In this document: one piece after another, positions 1 through 9,100 of the stretch
How the letters are laid out: every line of letters starts with the position of its first letter
How positions within the stretch are numbered: the first letter of the stretch is position 1
Assembly: GCF_016901225.1 (NCBI RefSeq)
Contig: NZ_JAFEUL010000013.1
Location: 1-51,701 of the forward strand
Direction: 5' to 3'
Length of the DNA stretch: 51,701 bases
DNA from: Actibacterium sp. 188UL27-1
GTDB lineage: Bacteria; Pseudomonadota; Alphaproteobacteria; Rhodobacterales; Rhodobacteraceae
Made by a program: the position numbers and the translations under genes
Notes under the pieces: model-generated
The model's input: the letters and a program-made list of their open reading frames with translations, nothing else
Told to the model about the DNA's origin: nothing
The model's database searches: none

Positions 1-72
1 TCCGCAAAGCCAGCCAGGGCTGCGATATGTGAGGTCTCCGCCCTGTCAGGCTTTGCTACCATCAGCGTTTTT

Positions 73-115
73 GGTGACACTTCTGCTTTGCACGCCGGGT
101 GACATTTCTACTTGG
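73..115. repeat. Paired imperfect direct repeats resembling an insertion-sequence end
   Basis: Two copies of a motif beginning GGTGACA lie in tandem: 73-90 (GGTGACACTTCTGCTTTG) and 98-115 (GGTGACATTTCTACTTGG), matching at 15 of 18 positions. Tandem GGTGACA..TTCT.CTT blocks of this sort occur at the termini of IS21/IS481-like elements, from memory of the family. No transposase reading frame lies in the first 100 bases, so any element body would be to the left of the window. What is seen is the repeat; the IS assignment is inference. Confidence 0.4.
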
Positions 116-122
116 TTGCAAC

Positions 123-154
123 AAAAACGGGGCGGTATTCGATGACCGCTCCGT
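123..154 (-). terminator. Candidate intrinsic terminator of the FMN reductase gene
   Basis: Read on the minus strand, ACGGAGCGGT (154-145) pairs with ACCGCCCCGT (136-127) across an 8-base loop with a single A/C mismatch. It is followed by a run of five T (127-123). It lies about 75 bases past the stop of the reductase at 231. Confidence 0.5.
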
Positions 155-230
155 TATCGCATTTGCGCGCCGCTCAGGATCGTGCGGTCCTTCCCTCAAG
201 ACTTATCAACGGGTTGAAACCTCAAAGCTT

Positions 231-770
231 TCACGTGCGTGCCGCTGCTTTGAGATCATCCATAAGTTCGCCCAGCAGTTTGACGTAAAGCGCGCCGGTG
301 AGATTCCCGTCATCGTCGAATTCTTGAGAGGCCGCAGCCACCATGACCTCGGGCCCAGGCAGCAGATGTGGGCGAAACGGGTTCAAACAAAGCCGCAGCG
401 CATATTGTGCCCGCGCGCCCCCGGCCCGGCCAGCAGCGGCAGACATGATGGCCACGGGTTTCCCGCGCCAGGGCGCACCCTCAACCCGGCTGATCCAGTC
501 CAACCCGTTTTTCAACACGCCAGAGATCGATTGGTTATATTCGGGTGTCGCGATCACCACGGCATGGGCTTCTGCAATCTGCCGGGCCAGCGTTTGAACA
601 GATTGCGGTATACCGTCTGCCCGTTCGGCATCGCCGTTGTACAGCGGCAGATCCAGCGACGCGGTGCTGAAATCCTCGTTCCCCCAGATGCGCCCGGCTT
701 CCGACATCAGTTTGCGGTTAAACGAGTCCTGTCGCAGCGATCCGCACAATCCCAGCAGTTTCAATGACAT
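231..770 (-). CDS. NADPH-dependent FMN reductase family protein
   Basis: A 179-residue flavodoxin-fold protein of the NADPH-dependent FMN reductase (SsuE/ChrR/azoreductase-like) family, expected to move electrons from NAD(P)H to FMN or to quinone/azo/metal acceptors in the cytoplasm. The N-terminal phosphate-binding segment GSLRQDSFN (10-18) and the family signature TPEYNQSISGVLKN (75-88) are both intact. The ATG at 770 is chosen because the conserved beta-strand KLLGLCGS starts at residue 4; upstream in-frame codons extend into the divergent promoter region. It is transcribed away from the ThDP enzyme at 869, with 98 bases between the starts, so the two may share a regulatory region. The physiological acceptor cannot be told from sequence. 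Confidence 0.9.
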   Translation of the reverse strand: MSLKLLGLCGSLRQDSFNRKLMSEAGRIWGNEDFSTASLDLPLYNGDAERADGIPQSVQTLARQIAEAHAVVIATPEYNQSISGVLKNGLDWISRVEGAPWRGKPVAIMSAAAGRAGGARAQYALRLCLNPFRPHLLPGPEVMVAAASQEFDDDGNLTGALYVKLLGELMDDLKAAART

Positions 771-868
771 GGTCTTCCTCTTACTTATGGTGCAACGTCG
801 AGGTCTTACACAGCCATCGCTCGCGCGACCACCATGTTGCACCGATGGACCAATATAAAGGAAGAACC

Positions 869-2533
869 ATGCCTTTGAGACATGGCGGACAGATCCTGGC
901 CGATCAATTGGCACTCAGAGCGATCAAGCGCGTTTTTTCAGTGCCCGGAGAAAGCTTTTTGGCCGCGCTGGATGGGCTTTATGACAGCGGCATTCAGGTG
1001 GTGACGTGCCGGCAAGAGGGCGGGGCCGCCATGATGGCAGAAGCCCACGGCAAGCTGACCGGCCAGCCCGGTGTGCTGTTTGTGACGCGTGGCCCGGGCG
1101 CCAGCAATGCCAGTGCCGGTTTGCATGTGGCCCAGCACGATGGGACGCCGATGGTCGTTTTCGTTGGACAGATCGCAGCGGCACATCGCGACCGCGGTGC
1201 CTTTCAAGAGGTTAATTATTCTGAATTCTTTGGCGGCTTCGTCAAATGGGTGGCCGAGGTTGATCAAACCGACCGCCTGCCGGAATACATTGACCGCGCC
1301 TTTCGGGTTGCGATGTCGGGTCGACCGGGGCCGGTTGTCTTGGCGGTGCCGGAGGATATGCTGTCGGACAGTTGCGACGTACCGGACCGCAGACCGCAAC
1401 CCTTGCCGTTATCGCCGGACCTTGGAGCCTTTGCCGAACAAGCACTGGCCCGACTGGCAGGGGCGAAACGCCCATTGGTGGTGGTCGGTGGGTCGCATTG
1501 GTCATCGGAAGATGCCGCGCGGCTTGAGGTCTTTGGATCACGGCACGCTCTTCCCATCGCGGTTCCGTTCCGTAGGCAGGATTACATCGACAATCGCGCC
1601 GCCTGTTATGTCGGGGATCTGGGGGTCGGGATGAACCCAAAATTGGGCCAGGCCTTGCGGGATGCCGATGTGGTACTGGCGTTGGGTACGCGGCTGGGCG
1701 ATACGGCGACCAATGGCTATTCGCTGATGGATCCGCAGGATCATGGTAAAATCTTGATCCATGCCCATCCCGACGCAGCCGAGTTGGGGCGGGTCTATGC
1801 GACGCAACTTTCCGCTGTGGCCTCTGCCCCCGATGCGTTGCGCGCATTGATGGCGCAGCCCGAAAAACAACACGATGACAGTTGGTTACGCATGCTACGG
1901 AGCCATTACGAAAGCTGGCAAACTCCCCAGACCACACCCGGAGCCGTCAAGATGGAGCAGATCATCCGGGTTCTATCCGACACCCTCCCGCCGGACGCGA
2001 TCATCACCAACGGGGCGGGTAATTATGCGGCATTTGTTCACCGGTATTTCAGGTTCAAGGGCTACGGAACGCAGGTCGCCCCGACCAGTGGATCCATGGG
2101 ATATGGGTTGCCAGCAGCCATTGCTGCCAAGCTGGAAAATCCCGAAAAAACAGTTGTGTGTATGGCAGGTGACGGCTGTTTCCAAATGACGCTGAACGAG
2201 TTGTCGACGGCGATGCAGCATGACGCGTCGGTGATTGTCATCGTGGTGAACAACGGCAGATATGGCACCATTCGGATGCACCAGGAAAAGATCTATCCCG
2301 GGCGGGTCAGTGGCACGGATCTGGTCAATCCCAACTTTGTGGACTTGATCAAGTCTTATGGTGGGGATGGCTGCAAAGTGTTGAAAACAGAAGACTTCCG
2401 AGGTGCATTGCAGCAAGCCACACAATCGAACAAGCTGTCACTGATCGAATTGGTGACGGATGGTGAGGCGCTGTCGACCGGAGCCACATTGAGCGAAATC
2501 CGCCGCGCCGGAGAAGCCCGTGAACCCGCCTGA
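869..2533 (+). CDS. Acetolactate-synthase-like ThDP-dependent enzyme
   Basis: A 554-residue thiamine-diphosphate enzyme of the IlvB/POX/benzoylformate-decarboxylase superfamily. The catalytic Glu that activates ThDP is E50 in CRQEGGAAMMAEA, and the GDG(434-436)...NN(461-462) Mg/ThDP motif is complete, so all three domains (PYR, central, PP) are present. ATG 869 is preceded by AAGGAAG at 858-864; an upstream start at 764 would overlap the divergent gene and lacks conserved sequence. True acetolactate synthases sit next to a small regulatory subunit, which is absent here, so this is more likely a catabolic ALS-like lyase or decarboxylase. Its substrate is unknown. The later comDE genes are also ThDP enzymes but not closely similar. 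Confidence 0.88.
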   Translation: MPLRHGGQILADQLALRAIKRVFSVPGESFLAALDGLYDSGIQVVTCRQEGGAAMMAEAHGKLTGQPGVLFVTRGPGASNASAGLHVAQHDGTPMVVFVGQIAAAHRDRGAFQEVNYSEFFGGFVKWVAEVDQTDRLPEYIDRAFRVAMSGRPGPVVLAVPEDMLSDSCDVPDRRPQPLPLSPDLGAFAEQALARLAGAKRPLVVVGGSHWSSEDAARLEVFGSRHALPIAVPFRRQDYIDNRAACYVGDLGVGMNPKLGQALRDADVVLALGTRLGDTATNGYSLMDPQDHGKILIHAHPDAAELGRVYATQLSAVASAPDALRALMAQPEKQHDDSWLRMLRSHYESWQTPQTTPGAVKMEQIIRVLSDTLPPDAIITNGAGNYAAFVHRYFRFKGYGTQVAPTSGSMGYGLPAAIAAKLENPEKTVVCMAGDGCFQMTLNELSTAMQHDASVIVIVVNNGRYGTIRMHQEKIYPGRVSGTDLVNPNFVDLIKSYGGDGCKVLKTEDFRGALQQATQSNKLSLIELVTDGEALSTGATLSEIRRAGEAREPA

Positions 2534-2736
2534 AAGCGGTGACACGCCGAATGCAGAAGCCATGCACAATCCATACATACGCTGCGCGCGTTGCATCATG
2601 CTTGGGCGCAACGGGCTGGAAATGGCGACTTTTCGCTTTGTCGTCATGTTCGGAAAAATAGGCTTGGATCGCGACAAGCCGCTGCGCTAAGCATCGACAA
2701 AATAGCGCATACACTAATGCGGAAGCAGTCGTAGTT

Positions 2737-2757
2737 AACGGTGGTGAACACCGTTTT
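2737..2757 (+). terminator. Weak candidate terminator after the ThDP enzyme
   Basis: AACGGTG (2737-2743) and CACCGTT (2749-2755) form a perfect 7-bp stem with a 5-base loop, running into TTTTAT. The T-run is short, so termination may be partial. Confidence 0.35.
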
Positions 2758-2770
2758 ATGCGCCTGGAGC

Positions 2771-2827
2771 AGACCTTCGAACGGTCTTACATCGCCTTCA
2801 TAGTAGGCGATGTATCTACGTATACAT
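2771..2827. promoter_or_regulatory. Cluster of adjoining inverted repeats in the leader
   Basis: Three dyads abut. AGACC/GGTCT at 2771-2787 has a 7-base loop. TACATCGCCT/AGGCGATGTA at 2788-2814 is a perfect 10-bp stem with a 7-base loop. ATGTAT-N6-ATACAT at 2810-2827 shares its left arm with the previous stem. The overlap means the last two structures could be mutually exclusive. An operator array or a structured RNA leader is possible; no known riboswitch fold was recognised. Confidence 0.4.
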
Positions 2828-3119
2828 GAAAAATTTATCTCTTAAATCTCAATGTCTTATGGGTATTTTTGGCGTTTCGGATTCGTGTGATTCGTCTCAA
2901 AAATCATGGTGCTGTTGTGGGGTAAAAAACAATCTTGGGGACAACTCCGTGATTGATGAAAGAGTTAACGACAATACCGCCTCATTTTGGCGGATTTATT
3001 TACCACCCGATGCATACGTTGTTACCTGAGGCCCGGAAATGCGGCGCTAAAGGAGTGCTGCACAGGGGGCATGTGATGGTGCTGGGGACCGTCACGTCGA
3101 ACAACAAATGAGGGGCAAT

Positions 3120-6100
3120 ATGGCCAACATCATCGGTGAGACGAAGACCTGGCATAAAGTAACACTCAACTTTGAGGCACCACGGGATTTCAATGAAGAG
3201 CCAAGCACATTCCGGGATTATCGCTTGGATGTCACCTTTACTAATTCGGATACCGGCGAGGTCATCACGGTCCCCGGTTTCTTTGCGGCGGATGGCAATG
3301 CGGCCAACAGCAACGCTACCTCCGGAAATATCTGGAGTGCGAATTTCAATCCCCCGAGCGAGGGCAACTGGACTTACGAGGCGTCCTTCCGCACGGGCAA
3401 AGATGTTGCAGCCACCACTTACAAGGATGCACCAAACGCAGGAACGGCGGTTTCGTTCATCGATGGAGACTCTGGCACGATCAACGTCACACCGAGCGAC
3501 AAGACCGGTGAGGACTTCCGGGCCAAGGGGATGATTGTCCAGGACGAAGGCACCCACTTTCTGCAACACCAGGGCGACGGCGACTATTTCGTGCGCGGTG
3601 GCCCTGGTGTCCCAGAAAACTTTTTGGCCAACAAAGACTTCGACAATACGGCCAATGGGCGGCACGACTATGCCACCCATGCGAAAGACTTTGACGGGGA
3701 TGGCCCGACCTGGGATGGCGGCAAAGGCAAGGCCATCGTGGGTGCTGTCAATTATTTGGCCGAGCAGGGCCAGAACACGATCTACATGCTAACCAATACG
3801 TCGGGTGGCGACGGTCAGGACGTATCTCCCTGGACATTTGCGGCGCAGGACACGCCGAAATTCGACAAGGGGTTGAATGGCAATGAGATTGCGAAATTTT
3901 CAACCTATGACGTGTCGAAGCTGTCCCAGTGGGAGTTGCTGTTCGACCACATGGACAACAAAGGCATCTATAAAAATGTCCTGTTGCAAGAGACTGAGAA
4001 TGACCAGCAGTTGGACCGCGGGACCAATGCCGATGGCACTTCGCTGAGCGTCGAGCGCATGGTGTATATGCGCGAAATGGCGGCTCGTTTTGGCCACAAC
4101 AACGGTATTCAATGGAACCTTGGTGAGGAAAACACCAACACCAATGCCCAGCGCAAGGACATGGCGGAATACATGAAATCCGTGGACGGCTATGACCACC
4201 TGGTCACGATCCACAGTTTTCCGAACCAGATCGATCAGGTTTACAATCCGTTGCTGGGCGAGACCGACTTTGACGGCGCTTCTTTCCAGACCAACCGCAA
4301 TTCGATCCGCGACCGGGTCGAGGAGTTTCGGGATAAGTCCGCTGCCAATGGCGACAAATGGGTTCTGACCTGGGATGAAGATGCCAGCGGTAACGGTAAG
4401 CTGGAAGCTGGAGACAGCAATTTTGATGCGCCCAATCAGCGGGGGCAGCGAGACGCCTTTTGGGGGACGCTGACGGCCGGTGGATCCGGTGGGAACTGGT
4501 ATCTGAAGGACGACAACGCATTCTCGTTGGATCAGAACTATGACGATTTCACCCAGCACAAGGCGCTATGGACCTGGACTGCTGCTGCGACCAAGTTTTT
4601 TAATACCTATGTGCCGTTCTGGGACATGAGGCAGGCCGATGGTCTGACATCCGACAATGACGACTATGTCATGGCCAAGGATGGCGAATATTACGTGATC
4701 TATCTGCCCTATGGTGAGGCAGGTGACGTGAACCTGAACCTGAATGGTCAGGCGGGTGAGACGTTCGACGTCTTCTGGTACAACCCCCGCACCGGCGGCG
4801 ACCTGATCCCGGACGGCTCGGTCAATGGTGGCGGCACCGTCCAAATCGGTGGTGCGCCCAATGATGGGGGCAAGGATTGGGTCCTGCTGGTGCGTAATCA
4901 GGATGCACCGGAATTTCCGGGTGGCCAGGTCATTACGCCGGACCCCGATCCACAACCGGACCCCGACCCTGCACCAGTGACACCACCCGATGCCACGGAC
5001 GGGGCCTTCCAGGGCGAGAATGGCACCGTTGTGATGCAAGCCGAGCGCGCCCAGACGCAAGGCAGCTGGCGTGAAACCACCGTCGACGGCGAAACTGTTC
5101 TGCTGTGGGATGCGCCCTCCAGCAACTACGGCAAGGTCGATCCCAACGAAGCGCTGACCTATAATTTCGTGACTGACCAGGCGGGCACCTACCATATCGG
5201 TTTGCATTCCGGCCGCGTGAAATCGACCATGGGCCAGTCAGAGCTGTTTGAGGGCGGAAAGGCCCGCACGGATACCGGCAACGACGTCTATGTTGCGGTG
5301 ATCGACGTGGAAACCGGCGAGACGATCCAGGAACCGACCAAGCTGTTTACCAATCTGGGCGGCAGTGACCAGGAGTTGCGGTTCGGCTCCACCTTTGACG
5401 CCCATGAAAAGAAATCACCTGCGACCGTGCAGTTGGAGGCCGGCAAGGAATACCGGTTGGAAATCATTGGCCGGTCCGATGGCTATGCGCTGGACATGAT
5501 CACCCTGAACAAAGGGGGCGTGTTGCGGAATGCCGATGCGCCGGAATCGCCCGTTATCGGCAGCCAGCCGACGGACCCGACACCGATTGATCCGACGCCA
5601 CCCGTCGACCCCAATCCGGGTTCGAACGACGCGCCCGAGGCGCGGGATGACACGGCATCCACCGGGCAGAACAAGACGATCCTGATCGATGTTCTGGCCA
5701 ATGACCGGGATGGCGACGGGGATACGCTGACCCTGACGGATGTCAAATATGATGGCGACACCTCCATCGTATCGATCGTGGATGGCAAAGTGTCGGTCAA
5801 TCCGCTGAAGGCGGCATCCGGTGCCCGGACCGAGGTGATTGAATACACCGTTTCTGACGGAAAAGGAGGCACCGATACGGCCATTCTGGAGGTCAATATT
5901 GGCGGAGGTGGGGCAGGCCAACCCGGGCCGACTCCCGATCCCGATCCTGTGCCGACCCCGCCCGCGAACAAAGCGCCGGATGCCAAGGATGACGTGGCCA
6001 AGACGGGTCAGAACCAGACCATCATGGTGGATGTGCTGGCCAATGACAGCGACCCCGAAGGTGGTGCGCTGGAACTGGTGGATGTGCGCTATGACGGAAC

Positions 6101-9100
6101 GACCTCCCTGGTGTCCATTGAGGATGGTCAGATCAAGGTGAACCCGCTGCAGGCCTTCAGTGAGGCGCGGACGGAGACTATCACCTACACGGTCAAGGAT
6201 GCGCAGGGTGCCCAAAGTACCGCGAATCTGGCGGTGGAGATCGGGGGCGGCGGCGCGCCTAACCCGACGCCTACGCCGCCTGCCAAGACCGGGCCCGATG
6301 CCAAGGATGACGCGGCGAGCACAGGCCAGAACCAGACCATCATGGTAGATGTGCTGGCCAATGATGCGGCCGGTGATGGCGGTGCGTTGACACTGACGGA
6401 TGTCAAATATGATGGAAATACAGCTTTGGTTTCGATCGAGGATGGCCAGATCAAGGTCAATCCCCTGAACGCGGCCAAGAATGCCCGGACTGAGGTAATC
6501 GAATACACCGTGACCAATGCCGATGGCGATACGGACACGGCCACGCTGGAGGTTAAGGTCGGGGGTGGCGGATCGAACCCGAACCCTGCGCCCAATCCTG
6601 ACCCATCCCCGGCGCCGACCGGAAACCTTGCGGCGGATTCCGCTCACATCATCTTCCACTTTGACGGCAACAATAACGACCCGGATGATATTGCTGCGCT
6701 GCCGGTGGCGGCATTGCTGGCCAAGGCTGGCGGCGTGGCCGACAAGACGACGTTCGCCTACGGCAATAACGTCGCCGAGAAGGGGTTCAGCGGCCGCTTT
6801 GATAAGCTGGACCAGGGGGCGCGTCTGGCCAACAAACTGGGGATCGACACGCTCAGCTACGAAGATGGGGCCGATAAGACCACCAATGCGCTGGTGAAGA
6901 TCCTGAACTCGGGCCAGAAGGTTTTGATGATCGAAGGTGGGCCGATGGAAACCGCCTACCGTGCGATCGACAAGATGAACCCGGCCTATCACGATAACGT
7001 CACCCTGGTTTCGCATTCGGGGTGGAACGAAAACCGCGATGTCGTGAATGCGCCCGGAGTGATCCAGGCCCGCACATGGTCGGATCTGCAACGTGACTTC
7101 CCAAACCTGAACTTCATCGAAATCAATGACCAGAATGGGGGCACCAACAATACGAGCGGCTTCTACAACAAGAATTGGAACTGGATGGACCAGTCCAATG
7201 ACCCGCTGGTCAAGGAAGCTCGCGATGCCATGGAACTGGCTGGCGGGAGCAAAGAAAACGATCCCTCGGATGCCGGCATGCTGTTCTACGCCCTGACCGG
7301 CAAGCAAAACGGAACGCCGCAGGATGCCAAGGCTTATCTGGACAAATACCTGGACAGCCCTGCGCCAACACCCACTCCGACGCCGGATCCGCAACCGAAC
7401 CCCGGCACGGCGGGTACCTATCTGGGCGAAAACGGCACGGTCGTCTTGCAGGCTGAAAGTGCCGATGCGCAGGGCAACTGGCGGCAGACCAATGTCGATG
7501 GTAAATCTGTTCTGCTGTGGGACGCGCCATCAAGCAACTACGGCAAGGTCGATCCGAAAGAGACGTTGTCTTACAACTTCATCACCGATGAGGCAGGCAC
7601 CTACCATATCGGACTGCATTCAGGTCGTGTGAAATCGACCATGGGCCAGTCGGAGTTGTTCGAGAACGGCAAGGCTCGGACAGACACGGGTAACGATGCC
7701 TATGTCGCGGTTATCGATGTTGAAACCGGCAAGACGGTCACGGGCCCAACCAAGTTGTTCACCGGCCTTGGTGGCAGCGACCGGGATCTGCGGTTCGGCA
7801 GCACGTTCGACAAGAACCACAACAAGTCGCCAGCCACCGTACAGTTGGAGGACGGCAAGGAGTACCGGTTGGAGATCACCGGCCGCTCTGATGGCTATGC
7901 GCTGGATATGATCACCCTCAACAAGGGCGGCGTCCTGCGCGATGCCAATGCGCCGACCTCAAAAACGGGGGCTGGTGATGTCTCGCCCGCGCCGGTTGAC
8001 GGACCTGGCACTGGCACATCCGCGCCCGTGGCCGAAGATGACACCGCTGCGACCGGTCAGAACAAGACCATCATGGTGGATGTTCTAGCCAATGATAGTG
8101 ATCCTGATGGGGGCACGCTGACCCTGATGGATGTCAAATACGACGGGAATACCGCGCTGGTGTCCATCGAAGGCGGCAAGATCAAGGTCAACCCGCTCAG
8201 CGCAGCCAAGAACGCCCGGACCGAGACCATTGAATATACGGTCACGGATGATGAGGGTGTGACCGATACCGCCACGCTGAAGGTAGCGGTTGGCGGGGGC
8301 AGTGCGGGAGCGCCCGCACCAACACCGGCGCCTGCGCCGACACCGCCTGTCAACAAGGCACCGGTTGCGAAGGACGACATCGCAAAGACGGGTCAGAACC
8401 AGACGATTAGCGTTGATGTTCTGGCGAATGACAGTGATCCGGACGGTGGCAAACTCAGCCTGACGGACGTGTCCTATGGCGGCAAAACCTCCCTCGTTTC
8501 CATCGAAGACGGTGAGATCAAGGTCAATCCGCTGAGTGCCGCCAGAAACGCCCGGACCGAAACGATCAGCTACACGATCGAGGACGAGAAAGGCGCAACC
8601 GATACCGGCACTCTGAAGGTTGAGATTGGCGGCGGTGCCTCAAACGGTGGGGGTGCGCCTTCGCCAAACCCAAGCCCGGCACCCGCGCCCAATCCCGCCC
8701 CTGCCGGGGACGTGTCTCTGGCCGAGGTTCGAGAGGCTGGTGTCAGCTCCCGGGCCATCGATTACGTCTACAACAAGATCGACGGCAACATTAAGGACGC
8801 AGTTCTCAAAAGCGACGGCTGGAACAACACGATCAAGGCGTTGAACAGCTCCGAAAAAGCGCCTGGTGATGCCATCGTGATCAGCGATAGCAGCCAAGCG
8901 TCGCTGAAACAGATCGAGAATGGCGATGGCAAGACGTTCCTGCTGAAGGGCGACCTTGATTTCGGCCGGACCATCGATGTGCCCAGCAACGTTAAGATCT
9001 ATGTCGATGGCGAGATAACCCTGAACGGGACCAACAACAAACGGGATGGTTTGGGCCAACAAAAGGAACAGTCGGTCTTCCTAGTGGAAGGTGAGGAGAA

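Larger units (their letters stand above)
2534..3119. other. 586-base AT-rich leader before the giant hydrolase gene
   Basis: No convincing gene. A 56-codon frame from GTG 2520 to 2690 overlaps the end of the ThDP enzyme but has no recognisable content, and a 67-codon frame (2826-3029) is Cys-rich and uncharacteristic. The stretch holds stacked inverted repeats: 2737-2755, 2771-2787, 2788-2814, a dyad at 2810-2827, and CCGCC/GGCGG at 2977-2993 followed by ATTTATTT. It becomes clearly AT-rich after about 2820. Probably a terminator for the upstream gene followed by a long regulated leader for the gene at 3120. Confidence 0.6.

Noticed and set aside
99-767. A 222-codon plus-strand frame opposite the FMN reductase
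   Set aside because: Covers the reductase on the other strand, which carries clear family motifs; this frame carries none.
2520-2690. A 56-codon frame starting GTG inside the last codons of the ThDP enzyme
   Set aside because: The overlap invites coupling, but there is no ribosome site, domain or amino-acid composition in its favour; left unannotated.
2826-3029. A 67-codon frame in the AT-rich leader with a CCC cluster
   Set aside because: No Shine-Dalgarno, no similarity I recognise, and it lies in a region dense in dyads.
5415-7394. A 659-codon open frame on the minus strand opposite the first giant gene
   Set aside because: It lies wholly antisense to repetitive, well-recognised coding modules; the translation has no domain pattern and arises from the codon bias of the Gly/Asp-rich plus strand.
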